DNA of 64,000 nucleotides from Streptomyces griseochromogenes (GCF_001542625.1 NZ_CP016279.1:6200001-6264000); one strand, 5' to 3'; shown: positions 32,139 to 40,840, counted from the stretch's first letter. Numbers and translations are program-made. The notes: generated from the letters alone by a model not told the origin.

Positions 32139-33014
32139 GTGGCCAACCGAGGCGAAGATCGCGAAGAACCAGGACATGCGGCGTCCCGGCTCACCGGGCG
32201 CCGGGTCGCGGGTACGCGGGCGGCGTCCGCCTCGCCCGCCGAAGTCACGCTCGAGGGCGGGCTGGTGGTGATGGTCAAGCGCGGCGACGCCCCCGGCGCC
32301 GTCCGCGCGGAGGTGGCCGGGCTGCGCTGGCTCGGCGAGTCGGGCGCGGTCCGGGTGCCGGAGGTGTTCGGCCATGACGAGTCGTGGATGGTCACCGAGC
32401 GCGTGCCGACCGGCCCTCCCGACGGCGAGGCGGCCCTGCGTTTCGGCCGCGCCCTGGCCGCCCTGCACGCCGCCGGAGCACCCGCCTTCGGGGCACCGCC
32501 GCCCGGCGGGCCCGAGGATGCCTACATCGGCCTCGCGCCCATGCGCAACGCACCGGGCGCCGACTGGCCCACCTGGTACGCCGAGCACCGGGTACTGCCG
32601 TACGCGCGCCGCGCCGTCGACGCCGGCACCGTGCGGCCTGGCCAGGCCGCGGTGATCGAGCGGGTCTGCGAGCGGCTCGCGGATCTCGCCGGGCCGGCCG
32701 AGCCGCCCGCGCGACTGCACGGCGACCTGTGGAACGGCAATGTGCTGTGGGGCACCGACGGGGAGGTCCGGCTGATCGACCCCGCCGCGCACGGCGGGCA
32801 CCGGGAGACCGACCTGGCGATGCTTCGGCTGTTCGGCTGTCCTCATCTGGACCGGGTGCTGGCCGGATACCAGGAGGCGGCACCACTGGCCGACGGCTGG
32901 CAGCGGCGCGTCGGCCTGCACCAGCTCTTCCCGCTCCTGGTGCACACGGTCCTCTTCGGCGGCGGATACGGCGAACAGGCCCTCACCGCGGCCCGCGACG
33001 CCCTGGCGGGATGA
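32139..33014 (+). CDS. Fructosamine kinase family protein
   Basis: A 291-residue protein-kinase-like phosphotransferase of the fructosamine/ketosamine-3-kinase family. EVAGLRWLGESGAVRVPEVF, HGDLWNGNVLW (catalytic Asp and Asn) and LIDPAAHGGHRETDLAMLRLFG (metal-binding Asp) are diagnostic. The role is phosphorylation of protein-bound ketoamines to promote deglycation. A TACGCT -10 box lies 6 nt before the GTG, so it is probably leaderless. It is divergent from the cyclodipeptide synthase and precedes the graspetide genes by 170 bp; no functional link to either is evident. Confidence 0.9.
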   Translation: MANRGEDREEPGHAASRLTGRRVAGTRAASASPAEVTLEGGLVVMVKRGDAPGAVRAEVAGLRWLGESGAVRVPEVFGHDESWMVTERVPTGPPDGEAALRFGRALAALHAAGAPAFGAPPPGGPEDAYIGLAPMRNAPGADWPTWYAEHRVLPYARRAVDAGTVRPGQAAVIERVCERLADLAGPAEPPARLHGDLWNGNVLWGTDGEVRLIDPAAHGGHRETDLAMLRLFGCPHLDRVLAGYQEAAPLADGWQRRVGLHQLFPLLVHTVLFGGGYGEQALTAARDALAG

Positions 33015-33186
33015 TGGGCGGCCGGGACGAATCGGCGGCACCGCGGCGCAGCCTCGCGGCCTCCGTCGGCGTCCTACTACCCGACGCCCCGAACGACCCT
33101 GCTCCGGACCATGATTACGGAGCGTAAGGAAACCAATCACTCGTTCGATTCGTATAAGGACGTGAAAGCCGAATCAGGGAGAGACC

Positions 33187-33378
33187 ATGCAACCGTTCAC
33201 GCTCAACTACGCACGGCCCGCTGTGCAGTTGGACGTCACCATTCCGTACGCGTACGACTCCGGACTGCAGTTGAACGTCCTCCCGGACGGCCGGATCGCC
33301 GCCACCGACCACACCACCTTGAGAGCACTGGGGACAACGACGTCAACGGCCGGCTCCAAGACGCACTTCGACGACTGA
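33187..33378 (+). CDS. tgmA: Graspetide (ATP-grasp-modified RiPP) precursor peptide
   Basis: A 63-residue peptide with the leader motif PFTLNYARPA at the N-terminus and LNVLPDGRIAATD in the middle. The putative core T-T-T-S-T-A-G-S-K-T-H-F-D-D is at the C-terminus. This is the pattern of actinobacterial ATP-grasp targets (GRASP_targ/TgmA), in which Thr, Ser or Lys side chains are linked to Asp or Glu to form macrocycles. Five Thr/Ser, one Lys and two Asp residues are available. AGGGAGA lies before the ATG. The maturase gene starts 17 bp after the stop. An inverted repeat TTACG-GAG-CGTAA (33115-33127) and a TATAAG element lie upstream. Confidence 0.88.
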   Translation: MQPFTLNYARPAVQLDVTIPYAYDSGLQLNVLPDGRIAATDHTTLRALGTTTSTAGSKTHFDD

Positions 33379-33395
33379 ACGCGGGCCTGTGGAAG

Positions 33396-34379
33396 ATGAC
33401 CGTGCTCATCCTGACCAGTGAAGAGGACGTGACGGCGGACATGGTGGTCCTCCGGCTGGGCGAGGCGGGCGTGCCCGTGGTCCGGCTCGACCCTGCCGAC
33501 CTCACCAACGGGGTGGCTCTGTCGGGCGAGTACGTGCAGGGCGCCTGCCGCGGACATCTGTCCGTCGGCGGGCGCCTGGTGAGCATGAACGGCCTGCGCT
33601 CCATCTGGGTGCGCAGGCCGGGTGAGGCGGCCGCACGCGCCGCCCAGCCCTCGGCCTGGCTGACGGAGGAGTCGTCCCAGGCGCTGTACGGCATGCTGCG
33701 CTGTACGGACGCGCGCTGGATGAACCACCCGGACGCGGCCCGCCGCGCCCGCCACAAGCCCTGGCAGCTGCGGCTCGCCCAGGACAGCGGGCTCGCGGTG
33801 CCGGCCACGCTGATCACGACGTTCCCGCAGGCGGCCCGGGAGTTCGCCGAACGCTTCCCGGACCTGGTGGTCAAGCCCGTCTCCGGCGCCCATCCGCAGG
33901 AACCGCCGCGGGCGGTGCCCACCAGTCGGGTCGCTCCGGACGCCGACTTCGCCGCCGTCGCCTTCGGCCCGACGCTGTTGCAGCGCCGGGTCTCGAAACG
34001 GGCCGACATCCGGCTCACGGTCGTCGGCGACCGGCTGCTGGCCGCGCGCAAGCCGGCCGATCCGGACGCCCACCCCGACGAGGTGGACGTCCGCTTCGCC
34101 CGGTCCGTCTCCCCCTGGCTCCCGGCGGACGTGCCCCCGCGCGTCGCCGAAGCCGTCCTCCGCTACCTGAAGGACGCCGAACTCGCGTACGGCGCCTTCG
34201 ACTTCGCGGAGGACGCGGACGGGATCTGGTGGTTCCTGGAGTGCAACCAGTCGGGCCAGTTCGGTTTCGTGGAGATGGACACCGGCCAGCCGATCGCCGA
34301 GACCATCGCCCGATGGCTGGCGGGGGACCGGCGAGCGGCGCGGTCGTGCGGCGACGGCGACGGGGAAACGGCATCGTGA
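33396..34379 (+). CDS. tgmB: Graspetide maturase, ATP-grasp ligase
   Basis: A 327-residue ATP-grasp ligase of the TgmB/MvdD group. MTVLILTSEEDVTADMVVLRL is the usual N-terminus. RARHKPWQLRLAQDSGLAVP starts the central domain, DLVVKPVSGAH is the ATP-binding Lys strand, LLQRRVSKRADIRLTVVG follows, and WWFLECNQSGQFGFVE carries the metal-binding Glu and Asn. It forms ester or amide macrocycles on the precursor at the cost of ATP. The start at 33396 matches the family N-terminus. It is in an operon with tgmA upstream and the oxidoreductase 35 bp downstream. The usual O-methyltransferase partner is not next to it. Confidence 0.93.
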   Translation: MTVLILTSEEDVTADMVVLRLGEAGVPVVRLDPADLTNGVALSGEYVQGACRGHLSVGGRLVSMNGLRSIWVRRPGEAAARAAQPSAWLTEESSQALYGMLRCTDARWMNHPDAARRARHKPWQLRLAQDSGLAVPATLITTFPQAAREFAERFPDLVVKPVSGAHPQEPPRAVPTSRVAPDADFAAVAFGPTLLQRRVSKRADIRLTVVGDRLLAARKPADPDAHPDEVDVRFARSVSPWLPADVPPRVAEAVLRYLKDAELAYGAFDFAEDADGIWWFLECNQSGQFGFVEMDTGQPIAETIARWLAGDRRAARSCGDGDGETAS

Positions 34380-34414
34380 AGCTGCGGCTTCCGGCTCGGA
34401 GAAAGGAACGCGGC

Positions 34415-35311
34415 ATGCGCATCGGACTGCTCGGAACGGGCCCGTGGGCCCGGGCGGCCTACGCTCCGGCCCTGGCCGGGCACACCGGCCTGGACTTCGC
34501 CGGGGTGTGGGGCCGCAGGCCCGAGGCGGCGACGGCGCTGGCGGAGCAGTACGGCGTCGAGGCGTACGACGAGGTGGACGCGCTGCTGGCCGACGTGGAC
34601 GCGGTGGCGGTGGCGCTGCCGCCGTCCGTGCAGGCCGGGATGGCGGTGCGGGCGGCGCGGGCCGGCCGTCATCTGCTGCTGGACAAGCCCCTGGCGGTGG
34701 AGGTCGCCGAGGCACGGGCCGTCGCCGAGGCGGCCGAGCGGGCCCAGGTGGCCTCGGTGGTGTTCTTCACCGCCCGCTTCCAGAAGGAGCCGGATGCCTG
34801 GATCGGTGAACAGGCGGCCGTGGCGGGCTGGTTCACGGCGCGGGCGCAGTGGCTCGGATCGGTGTTCACGAGCGACAGCCCGTTCGCGGCCTCGCCGTGG
34901 CGGCGCGAGAAGGGCGCGCTGTGGGACGTCGGGCCGCACGCGCTGTCGGTCCTGCTGCCGGTCCTCGGTGACGTACGGCAGGTCCTGGCGGCGGCGTACG
35001 GTCCCTCGGACACCGTGCATCTGGTCCTCGACCATGCCACCGGCGCGTCGAGCACGCTCACGCTGAGCCTGACGGCGCCGCCCTCGGCCGCCGGAGCCGA
35101 TGTGGAGCTGCGGGGCGAGGCCGGGGTGTCGGTGCTGCCGGGGAGTTCCGAGGGCGCGGTCCCCGCCCTCACCCGCGCCGCCGACGCCCTGGTGACCGCG
35201 GCTCGCACCGGCCGCCCGCACGCCTGCGACGCCTCGTTCGGACTGCGGGTCACCGAGATCCTCGCCGCGGCCCAGGCCCGGCTCACCGGGAGCCAGAGCC
35301 CGGCGGACTAG
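34415..35311 (+). CDS. Gfo/Idh/MocA family oxidoreductase
   Basis: A 298-residue NAD(P)-dependent oxidoreductase. The Rossmann motif MRIGLLGTGPWARAAYAPAL is at the N-terminus, LLLDKPLAVEVAEARAVAEA holds the catalytic Lys of the EKP-like motif, and WDVGPHALSVLLPVLGDV is the conserved GxH of the C-terminal domain. AAAGGAA lies before the ATG. It is 35 bp downstream of tgmB in the same direction and probably co-transcribed. It may tailor the graspetide or be a bystander sugar dehydrogenase. Such a gene is not a standard graspetide partner that I know of. Confidence 0.88.
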   Translation: MRIGLLGTGPWARAAYAPALAGHTGLDFAGVWGRRPEAATALAEQYGVEAYDEVDALLADVDAVAVALPPSVQAGMAVRAARAGRHLLLDKPLAVEVAEARAVAEAAERAQVASVVFFTARFQKEPDAWIGEQAAVAGWFTARAQWLGSVFTSDSPFAASPWRREKGALWDVGPHALSVLLPVLGDVRQVLAAAYGPSDTVHLVLDHATGASSTLTLSLTAPPSAAGADVELRGEAGVSVLPGSSEGAVPALTRAADALVTAARTGRPHACDASFGLRVTEILAAAQARLTGSQSPAD

Positions 35312-35439
35312 GGGATGTCTTCCGGGGTCCCCCCACCGCCGGGGACCCGCCTCCGGTCCAGCGCCGTGGTCCACGCGGGGCCCCGCCACAGACGCCCCGA
35401 GCACAGGGGCCCTACCCTGGCCGGACGATGAGGAGGGGC

Positions 35440-36144
35440 ATGAGGGAGACGGTGTGCACCGGCGCGGTGCTGGTCGTGGACGACGACGCGGCGATCCGCC
35501 GCTCGCTGGAGCGCGGGCTGCGGCTGAACGGCTTCGCGGTGCGTACCGCCGCCGACGGGACGCAGGCGCTCGCCTCGATCGGCCGGACACCGCCGGACGT
35601 CCTCGTGCTGGATGTGTCGATGCCCGGGATGAGCGGCATCGAGGTGTGTACACGGCTGCGGGACGAGGGACGCGACCTGCCCGTGCTGATGCTCTCCGCG
35701 CTCGACGAGACCGCCGACCGGATAGCCGGGCTGCAGGCGGGCGGGGACGACTACCTGGTCAAGCCGTTCGCCCTGCAGGAACTGGTGCTCAGGCTGCACG
35801 CCCTGCTGCGCCGGCGTCCGCCGGCCGGCCGGGAGGTGCTCCGGGTGGCCGGCCTGGTGATCGATCCGGCGGCGCGCACCGCCGAGCGGGACGGCCGGCC
35901 ACTGGAGCTGACCCGCCGGGAGTTCGAGCTGCTGGAGGTGCTGGCCCGCAACGCCGGGCTGGTTCTCACCCGCGACCAGCTGCTGGAGCGGGTGTGGGGC
36001 TACGACTTCGACGTACGCACCGACGCCGTCGACACCTTCGTCAGCTATCTGCGGCGCAAGCTGGAGGCGGAGGGGCACGGCCGGCTGATCCACACGGTGC
36101 GCGGGGTCGGCTTCGTGCTCAGGGAAACGCGGGACACGCCGTGA
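35440..36144 (+). CDS. OmpR-family response regulator
   Basis: A 234-residue two-component regulator. The receiver domain (about 10-120) has the acidic pair VVDDD, the phosphoacceptor Asp in VLVLDVSMPGMSG, Ser in MLSALDE and Lys in DYLVKPFA. A winged-helix DNA-binding domain follows (LTRREFELLEVLARNAGLVL, VDTFVSYLRRKLE, HTVRGVGFVLR). It resembles MprA/TcrA types. The ATG at 35440 has GAGGAGGGG just before it; an ATG at 35428, 12 nt after a TACCCT -10 box, is an alternative. Its stop overlaps the kinase start (GTGA). Confidence 0.92.
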   Translation: MRETVCTGAVLVVDDDAAIRRSLERGLRLNGFAVRTAADGTQALASIGRTPPDVLVLDVSMPGMSGIEVCTRLRDEGRDLPVLMLSALDETADRIAGLQAGGDDYLVKPFALQELVLRLHALLRRRPPAGREVLRVAGLVIDPAARTAERDGRPLELTRREFELLEVLARNAGLVLTRDQLLERVWGYDFDVRTDAVDTFVSYLRRKLEAEGHGRLIHTVRGVGFVLRETRDTP

Positions 36145-37604
36145 GACTCTCCACCCGTGTCGGCCTCGCCGTCGGCTGCACCGTCCCGCTGCTGGTCCTG
36201 GCGTCCGGCTGGCTGCTGCTGCACCTGGTCGCCCGCGATCTGCACCGCGCCGAGGACCAGCACCTGCGCCGGCGCGCGGCGGCCGTCGCCCCGGACGCCC
36301 GGGCGCTGCTGCGAGCGTCGCAGAAGGGCCGCCCCAAGGCCGCCGACACCCGGGAACGACAGCTGTTCAGCGCCGCGCTCGACGTCGGTGTGCGGATCGT
36401 CGGACCGGAGGCGGTCTTCAGCGGCGGACCCCAGCCCGGGCCCTCGGTGAAGCTGCCCGACCGCACCGCCGGACCGGTCAGCGTCCGCGACGGCGCCCGT
36501 GGCTGGCGTGCCCTGGCCCGGCCGATCCGGGGCGCCACCGTCTCCGGCACCCTGTGGGTCTTCTCGCCCGACACCGCCGACCGCACCCAGCTGGGGCTCG
36601 TACGGCGCCGGGTGCTGCTCACCGCACTGCTCGCCGCACCCTTGTCCGGGCTGCTCGCCTGGGGCCTGGCCGGCGGCGCGAGCGCACCCCTGCGCCGGCT
36701 GACCCGACGCACCGCCGGCCTCGACCCGCGCACCAGCGGCACACGGCTCGACCACACCCGGACCGGGGTGCGCGAGGTCGACGAGCTAGCGGCCACCCTG
36801 CGGACCGTCCTCGCCCGCTACGACGAACAGGCCGCGCGCACCGCCGAGGCCCTGGACACCGCCCGCTCCTTCTCCTCCGCGGCCGCGCACGAGTTGCGTA
36901 CCCCGCTGATGAGCATGGGCACCAACCTGGAGATCCTCGCCGGACATCCCGACCTGCCCGGGCCCGACCGCGCCGAGGTCGTCGCCGACCTGCGGCACGA
37001 ACACGCCCGGCTGCTGGGCCTGTTGCTCATGCTGCGCGAGCTGGGCCGTGGGGACCTGGTGGAGGCGGAGGCGTTCCGGGACGTCGATCTGTCCGACGTG
37101 GCCGACGCCGCCGTCGCCGAGGCCCGCCGCCGCGCTCCGGACGCCGGCATCGGCCTCGACACGGCGCCCGGTCTCACCGTGCACGGCTGGGAGCCGGGCC
37201 TCAGGCTGCTGCTCGACAACCTGCTCGGCAACGCCCTCGCCCACGGCCGCGACAGCCAGGGCCGGGCGTGGGTTCAGGTGAGCGTGACCGGTGCCGCGGA
37301 GCACGTCCTGATCGCGGTGGAGGACCGTGGGGCCGGTGTACCACCGGATGCCCGGGGCCGGATCTTCGAGCGGTTCCAGCGGGGCCCGGACAGCGGGGGC
37401 TCGGGGCTCGGTCTCACCCTCGTCGCCCAGCAGGCGGCCCTGCACGGGGGAAGCGTCGCGGTGACGGACCCGCCGGGCGGTGTGGGAGCGCGCTTCGAGG
37501 TGCGGCTGCCCGCGGGGGACGGCGGGCTGCCCGGCCGACGGGACTGGCTGATCGGCACAGACCGGGCAGACCGGTCACAGAGATTCCCCAAAGACGGTCT
37601 CTAG
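36141..37604 (+). CDS. Sensor histidine kinase
   Basis: A 487-residue membrane kinase. Two membrane helices (about 7-30 and 158-178) flank an extracytoplasmic domain of about 125 residues. A HAMP-like stretch (180-228) follows. The HisKA domain has phosphoacceptor His250 in SSAAAHELRTPL. The HATPase has DNLLGNALAHG (N box), VEDRGAGVP (G1) and GSGLGLTLVAQQAALHGG (G2). It is translated from a GTG overlapping the response regulator stop, so the two are partners. Two small exported proteins are encoded directly downstream and may be part of its regulon. Confidence 0.92.
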   Translation: MRLSTRVGLAVGCTVPLLVLASGWLLLHLVARDLHRAEDQHLRRRAAAVAPDARALLRASQKGRPKAADTRERQLFSAALDVGVRIVGPEAVFSGGPQPGPSVKLPDRTAGPVSVRDGARGWRALARPIRGATVSGTLWVFSPDTADRTQLGLVRRRVLLTALLAAPLSGLLAWGLAGGASAPLRRLTRRTAGLDPRTSGTRLDHTRTGVREVDELAATLRTVLARYDEQAARTAEALDTARSFSSAAAHELRTPLMSMGTNLEILAGHPDLPGPDRAEVVADLRHEHARLLGLLLMLRELGRGDLVEAEAFRDVDLSDVADAAVAEARRRAPDAGIGLDTAPGLTVHGWEPGLRLLLDNLLGNALAHGRDSQGRAWVQVSVTGAAEHVLIAVEDRGAGVPPDARGRIFERFQRGPDSGGSGLGLTLVAQQAALHGGSVAVTDPPGGVGARFEVRLPAGDGGLPGRRDWLIGTDRADRSQRFPKDGL

Positions 37605-37659
37605 CCTCCGTCACGACGGACGGACGACGTGACCGTCCGGGAAGTGAACGGAGAGGCAG

Positions 37660-38061
37660 ATGTACGTACGACGAGGGACGCGCACGCTGCTCGCGGGGCT
37701 CGCCGTGACGGCCGTGCTGGCAGGCACGGCGGGGGCGGCGGCCGCGGCCGACAGCACGCCCGCGAAGCCTGCCGGTGACAAGGCCCAAGTGCTGTGCAAG
37801 CGGGTGCCGAAGATCGACCGGCGCATCGAGCGGGCCCTGAAGCGGCTGGACGCCGGAACCGACAGGCGCGGCTCCGTTGCCCGCCTGCAGAAGCGCGTCG
37901 ACGACGCGAAGAAGGCCGGGCACACCGAGATCGCCACCTACCTCCAGGACCGGCTGAACTTCCGCAAGTCGCTGCGCACCAGCCTGCAACAGCGGCAGAA
38001 GGACCTGGCCGCGGTCAAGACGTGGTGCCGGGACAACAACGGCGGGAAGGCGGCGGGCTGA
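37660..38061 (+). CDS. Small secreted helical protein
   Basis: A 133-residue exported protein. A signal peptide (about 1-30, LLAGLAVTAVLAGTAGAAAAAD) is followed by a basic, mostly helical domain with two cysteines (VLCKRVPKIDRRIERALKRL and KTWCRDNN) that could form a disulfide. Lys and Arg are frequent. GGAGAGGC precedes the ATG. I do not recognise the family. It lies 55 bp after the histidine kinase and overlaps the next gene by one base, so it is probably in the same operon. Confidence 0.8.
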   Translation: MYVRRGTRTLLAGLAVTAVLAGTAGAAAAADSTPAKPAGDKAQVLCKRVPKIDRRIERALKRLDAGTDRRGSVARLQKRVDDAKKAGHTEIATYLQDRLNFRKSLRTSLQQRQKDLAAVKTWCRDNNGGKAAG

Positions 38062-38303
38062 TGCGGGCCCGGGGTCGGCTGCCGGTCCTCGCGGCCACGG
38101 CCGTGGCACTGCTGGTGGCCCTTGCCTCGGGCTGCGCCCGGCACGCCGGCGCCTCCCCGAGGACCACGCCCGGCACCGCGTCCTCGTCCACCGCCCCGGC
38201 CGGCACCCCCTCGGGATACGCGCGGATGGAGCAGAAGGTGAACGCGGCCGAGTCGGCGGCGTCAGCGGCCGACCGGGACGCGTCGAGCACCGCGGACCGC
38301 TGA
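38061..38303 (+). CDS. Small lipoprotein
   Basis: An 80-residue protein with a lipoprotein signal peptide: basic start, hydrophobic LPVLAATAVALLVALASG, then the lipobox LASGC with Cys25. The mature part is a Thr/Ser/Pro linker and a short Ala-rich helix (MEQKVNAAESAASAADRDAS). Translation starts at ATG overlapping the upstream stop (TGATG), indicating coupling to the secreted helical protein. Together with the two-component system it suggests an envelope-stress unit; that is inference. Confidence 0.75.
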   Translation: MRARGRLPVLAATAVALLVALASGCARHAGASPRTTPGTASSSTAPAGTPSGYARMEQKVNAAESAASAADRDASSTADR

Positions 38304-38396
38304 CCGTCGGTCCCCTGCCGTCGACGCTCCGTGGAACGCCGGTGCTCAAGGCGCACACGGCCGATGCCGGTGCACACGCGGGGGCGCGTCCGTTCC

Positions 38397-38819
38397 TTAC
38401 CGCGTCCGCTCCCCCGCGTCCGGTCCACCGGGCTGGTCATTCGTGGCGTCGGGAACCGCCGCCAGGTCGTCCGGTTCGTTCTCGCGGCCCATGACCAGGT
38501 GCAGTGTCCACTCCTCGGCGCGCATGGGCTCGACCGTCATCGTGACGTCTGCTCCGCCGGCACCGGGGCTCAGGTCGACCTCGGTGAGGAGCTCGACGGG
38601 GCTTCACCGGGCACGAAGTCCACGAGCGTGGTGCAGCACAGCCGGCTGGTGGGCGTGACCTTGGTGAACGTCGTGCGCGACGGCGTTTCCAGCGGCCGCG
38701 CCGCAGGCGCGCATGGACTCGACCTGGTCGGGCTCGCTCGCGGTCATGGTGTGGACGAACTCGCCGCCGGGGCGCGGGGCGATCTTGTCGGTGAGCTGCG
38801 TGTGCGGCATGTGCGGCAT
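38397..38819 (-). pseudogene. SRPBCC/AHSA1-like remnant with two frameshifts
   Basis: The three parts lie in different frames but in order. TQLTDKIAPRPGGEFVHTMTA to GNAVAHD is first, then FTKVTPTSRLCCTTLVDFVPGEAP, then ELLTEVDLSPGAGGADVTMT and VEPMRAEEWTLHLVMGRENE. They read as one SRPBCC (START-like) domain if one base is removed at about 38670 and one restored at about 38600. An ATG with AAAGGA upstream is at 38819 and the stop is at 38397. Compensating frameshifts with conserved sequence suggest recent loss, or sequencing errors in an intact gene. Confidence 0.7.
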
Positions 38820-39009
38820 GTGCGCGCAGGGTCCTTTCGGGTTGTCGTACGGGTCCTGCGGCCCGCTCACGGGCGGGCCACCGGACCGCTGACGCCACCG
38901 CACCGCGGGCGCGGCCCGCTGTCGCGGCCGACCCCGTGATCGCAGGGACGGTCGATCACGGGCCCTCGCGCAGGGCGACCCGCTCCCGGTGGCGGGGTAG
39001 CGTGGGGGT

Positions 39010-40116
39010 GTGACATCGGTGCGCGGCTGGTCGTCGCGTCGGAACCGGGAGGAGCGCGGCTGGCTGCGGGGCGCACCACCGCCGCGGTGGGTGCGGGTGC
39101 TGCCGGTACTGCTTCTCGTGGCGGTGACGGCGGCCACGACCGTCACTCCGCACGCGCGCGATCTCGGATTCCTGCTGGGCGCGATCCCGCCGCTCGCCGT
39201 TCTGTCGTACGGTCCGCTGGCCACCGCCGCCCTGGGAGCGCTGGTCGTCGTGGTGCTGAACGTGCCGAGCACCCACCTGGACCGCCCCGGCAACACCGAT
39301 CTGCTGACCATCGTGTTCGTCGCCCTGCTGAGCGTGTTCGTGTCCTATGTGCGCAGCCGGCGGGATGCCCAGCTGGACACGGAGCGCGCGATCGGTGAGG
39401 CGGTGCAGCGAGCCGTGATGCCGCCTTTGCCGGTACGCGTCGGACGGGTCGGGTGCGCCGGTTTCTACCGGGCCGCAGAGGACGGGACGCTGGTCGGCGG
39501 GGACTTCTTCGACGTGCGGGAGGGGCCGTACGGCGTCCGCGCGGTGATGGGGGACGTACGGGGGCACGGGCTGTCGGCGGTCGCGACGGTGGTGTCACTG
39601 CTGGGCGCCTTCCGGGAGGCGGTGCTGGACCAGCCGGATCTGGAGTCGGTCGCGGCCCGGCTGGACCGCAGGCTGGCGGTGGACGCGGCGGGGGTACGGC
39701 ACGGCGAGCTGTTCGCGACGGCTGTGCTGCTGGAGTTCACGGCCGACGCGCGTGCGGTGCGGGTGGTCGTCTGCGGGCATCCGGCGCCGGTGCTGCTGCA
39801 CGACGGGCGGGCCGAGGAGCTGTCCGTGGCGGGGGCCGCTCCGCTCGGCCTGGCCCTGGTCGGCGTCGAGCCGCCCAAGGAGGTCACCGTGCCGCTGGAG
39901 CCGGGTGATCGCCTGCTGCTGGCCTCCGACGGGGTCTGGGAGGCCCGGGACGCCTCCGGCGGCTTCTATCCGCTGCCCGAGCGGCTGGCCGCCTTGGCGG
40001 ACACGGCCTCCGGTGAGCTGGCCGGCGCCGTGTGGGCGGACCTCGGGCGGCGGCGCTACGAGGTCCGCGACGACGCCAGCGTGCTCGTCCTGACACCCGG
40101 CACGGCGATCACCTGA
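39010..40116 (+). CDS. Membrane-anchored SpoIIE/PP2C phosphatase
   Basis: A 368-residue protein. Two to four membrane helices (about 28-115) precede a SpoIIE phosphatase domain (about 140-362). Metal-binding motifs are intact: TLVGGDFFDVREG, RAVMGDVRGHGLSAVATVV, LLASDGVWEARD and VRDDASVLVL. This is the common streptomycete type that acts on STAS anti-anti-sigma factors. A TAGCGT -10 box (38998-39003) lies 6 nt before the GTG and there is no ribosome-binding site, so it is probably leaderless. It is monocistronic. Confidence 0.92.
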   Translation: MTSVRGWSSRRNREERGWLRGAPPPRWVRVLPVLLLVAVTAATTVTPHARDLGFLLGAIPPLAVLSYGPLATAALGALVVVVLNVPSTHLDRPGNTDLLTIVFVALLSVFVSYVRSRRDAQLDTERAIGEAVQRAVMPPLPVRVGRVGCAGFYRAAEDGTLVGGDFFDVREGPYGVRAVMGDVRGHGLSAVATVVSLLGAFREAVLDQPDLESVAARLDRRLAVDAAGVRHGELFATAVLLEFTADARAVRVVVCGHPAPVLLHDGRAEELSVAGAAPLGLALVGVEPPKEVTVPLEPGDRLLLASDGVWEARDASGGFYPLPERLAALADTASGELAGAVWADLGRRRYEVRDDASVLVLTPGTAIT

Positions 40117-40353
40117 CCGCTGTGCCGGACCCCGGCGGGGCATGCCGAGGGCGCGATGGTGACACCCCGGCCGACGAACGGATGCTCGGAGTTCGAACGT
40201 GACGCCTCAAGCGCCAGGGTTCGCCACCCTTTCCGTACGTGGAGACATCTACCAGCATGCATATGCCGGGTTGGCGTGCGGAGGTGCCGAGTGCCCGGCC
40301 ACGGCCGTTGTCCGCCCTCGGGTCAGGCGAGCGAGGATCACCCGGAGCAGTGC

Positions 40354-40821
40354 ATGACGAACACGATGTGGATGCGGGGCGTGGAGTGGGCGGCCGCGGC
40401 GGCGGCCGATCCCCACGCCTGCGAGAGCGAGTGGGACCGCGGCGAGGGCATCGCGCTGCTGGAGGCGGGCCGGTTCTGGGACGTCCTGAGCGTCCCGGAC
40501 CGGCTCGGCCTGCTCGCCATGGACCTGCTGTGGCGGCCTGCGCGGCCCTCGCCGGGGCCCACTCTGGTGGACACCGCCGCGGGACGGGTCGGCTTCTTCC
40601 TGCCGCCGGACCCGTCCGCGGGCTGGGGCGGCGCCGGCCTGCGGTACGCGACCAAGGGGTCCTGGGTCGCCGTGCCGCCGCCGTACCGGCCCGCCCGCTT
40701 CCTGGAGTGGCTGGTCCCGCCGGACGGCACCGGCGCGCTGCACGAGCCCGGCGCCCTGGAGGCGGCGCTGCGGCGAGCCAGCGGCACGCTGGCCGTGCTC
40801 GCGCCGCTGTGCGGGGGGTAG
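40354..40821 (+). CDS. Hypothetical streptomycete protein (DNA primase/polymerase N-terminal-like)
   Basis: A 155-residue soluble protein. TLVDTAAGRVGFFLPPDPS and ATKGSWVAVPPPYRP, followed by FLEWLVPPDG, resemble the short stand-alone proteins related to the bifunctional primase/polymerase N-terminal fold in actinomycetes. I see no complete catalytic DxD set. CGGAGCAGTGC precedes the ATG at 40354. It is an isolated gene convergent with the 81-residue protein gene. Function unknown; the family relation is tentative. Confidence 0.65.
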   Translation: MTNTMWMRGVEWAAAAAADPHACESEWDRGEGIALLEAGRFWDVLSVPDRLGLLAMDLLWRPARPSPGPTLVDTAAGRVGFFLPPDPSAGWGGAGLRYATKGSWVAVPPPYRPARFLEWLVPPDGTGALHEPGALEAALRRASGTLAVLAPLCGG

Positions 40822-40840
40822 CCGAAGCGGATCGGGAGCG

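Noticed and set aside
40117..40353. Small minus-strand 68-codon frame and possible leader in the spacer after the membrane SpoIIE gene
   Set aside because: No ribosome-binding site, family similarity or hairpin pattern; it overlaps the end of the SpoIIE gene.
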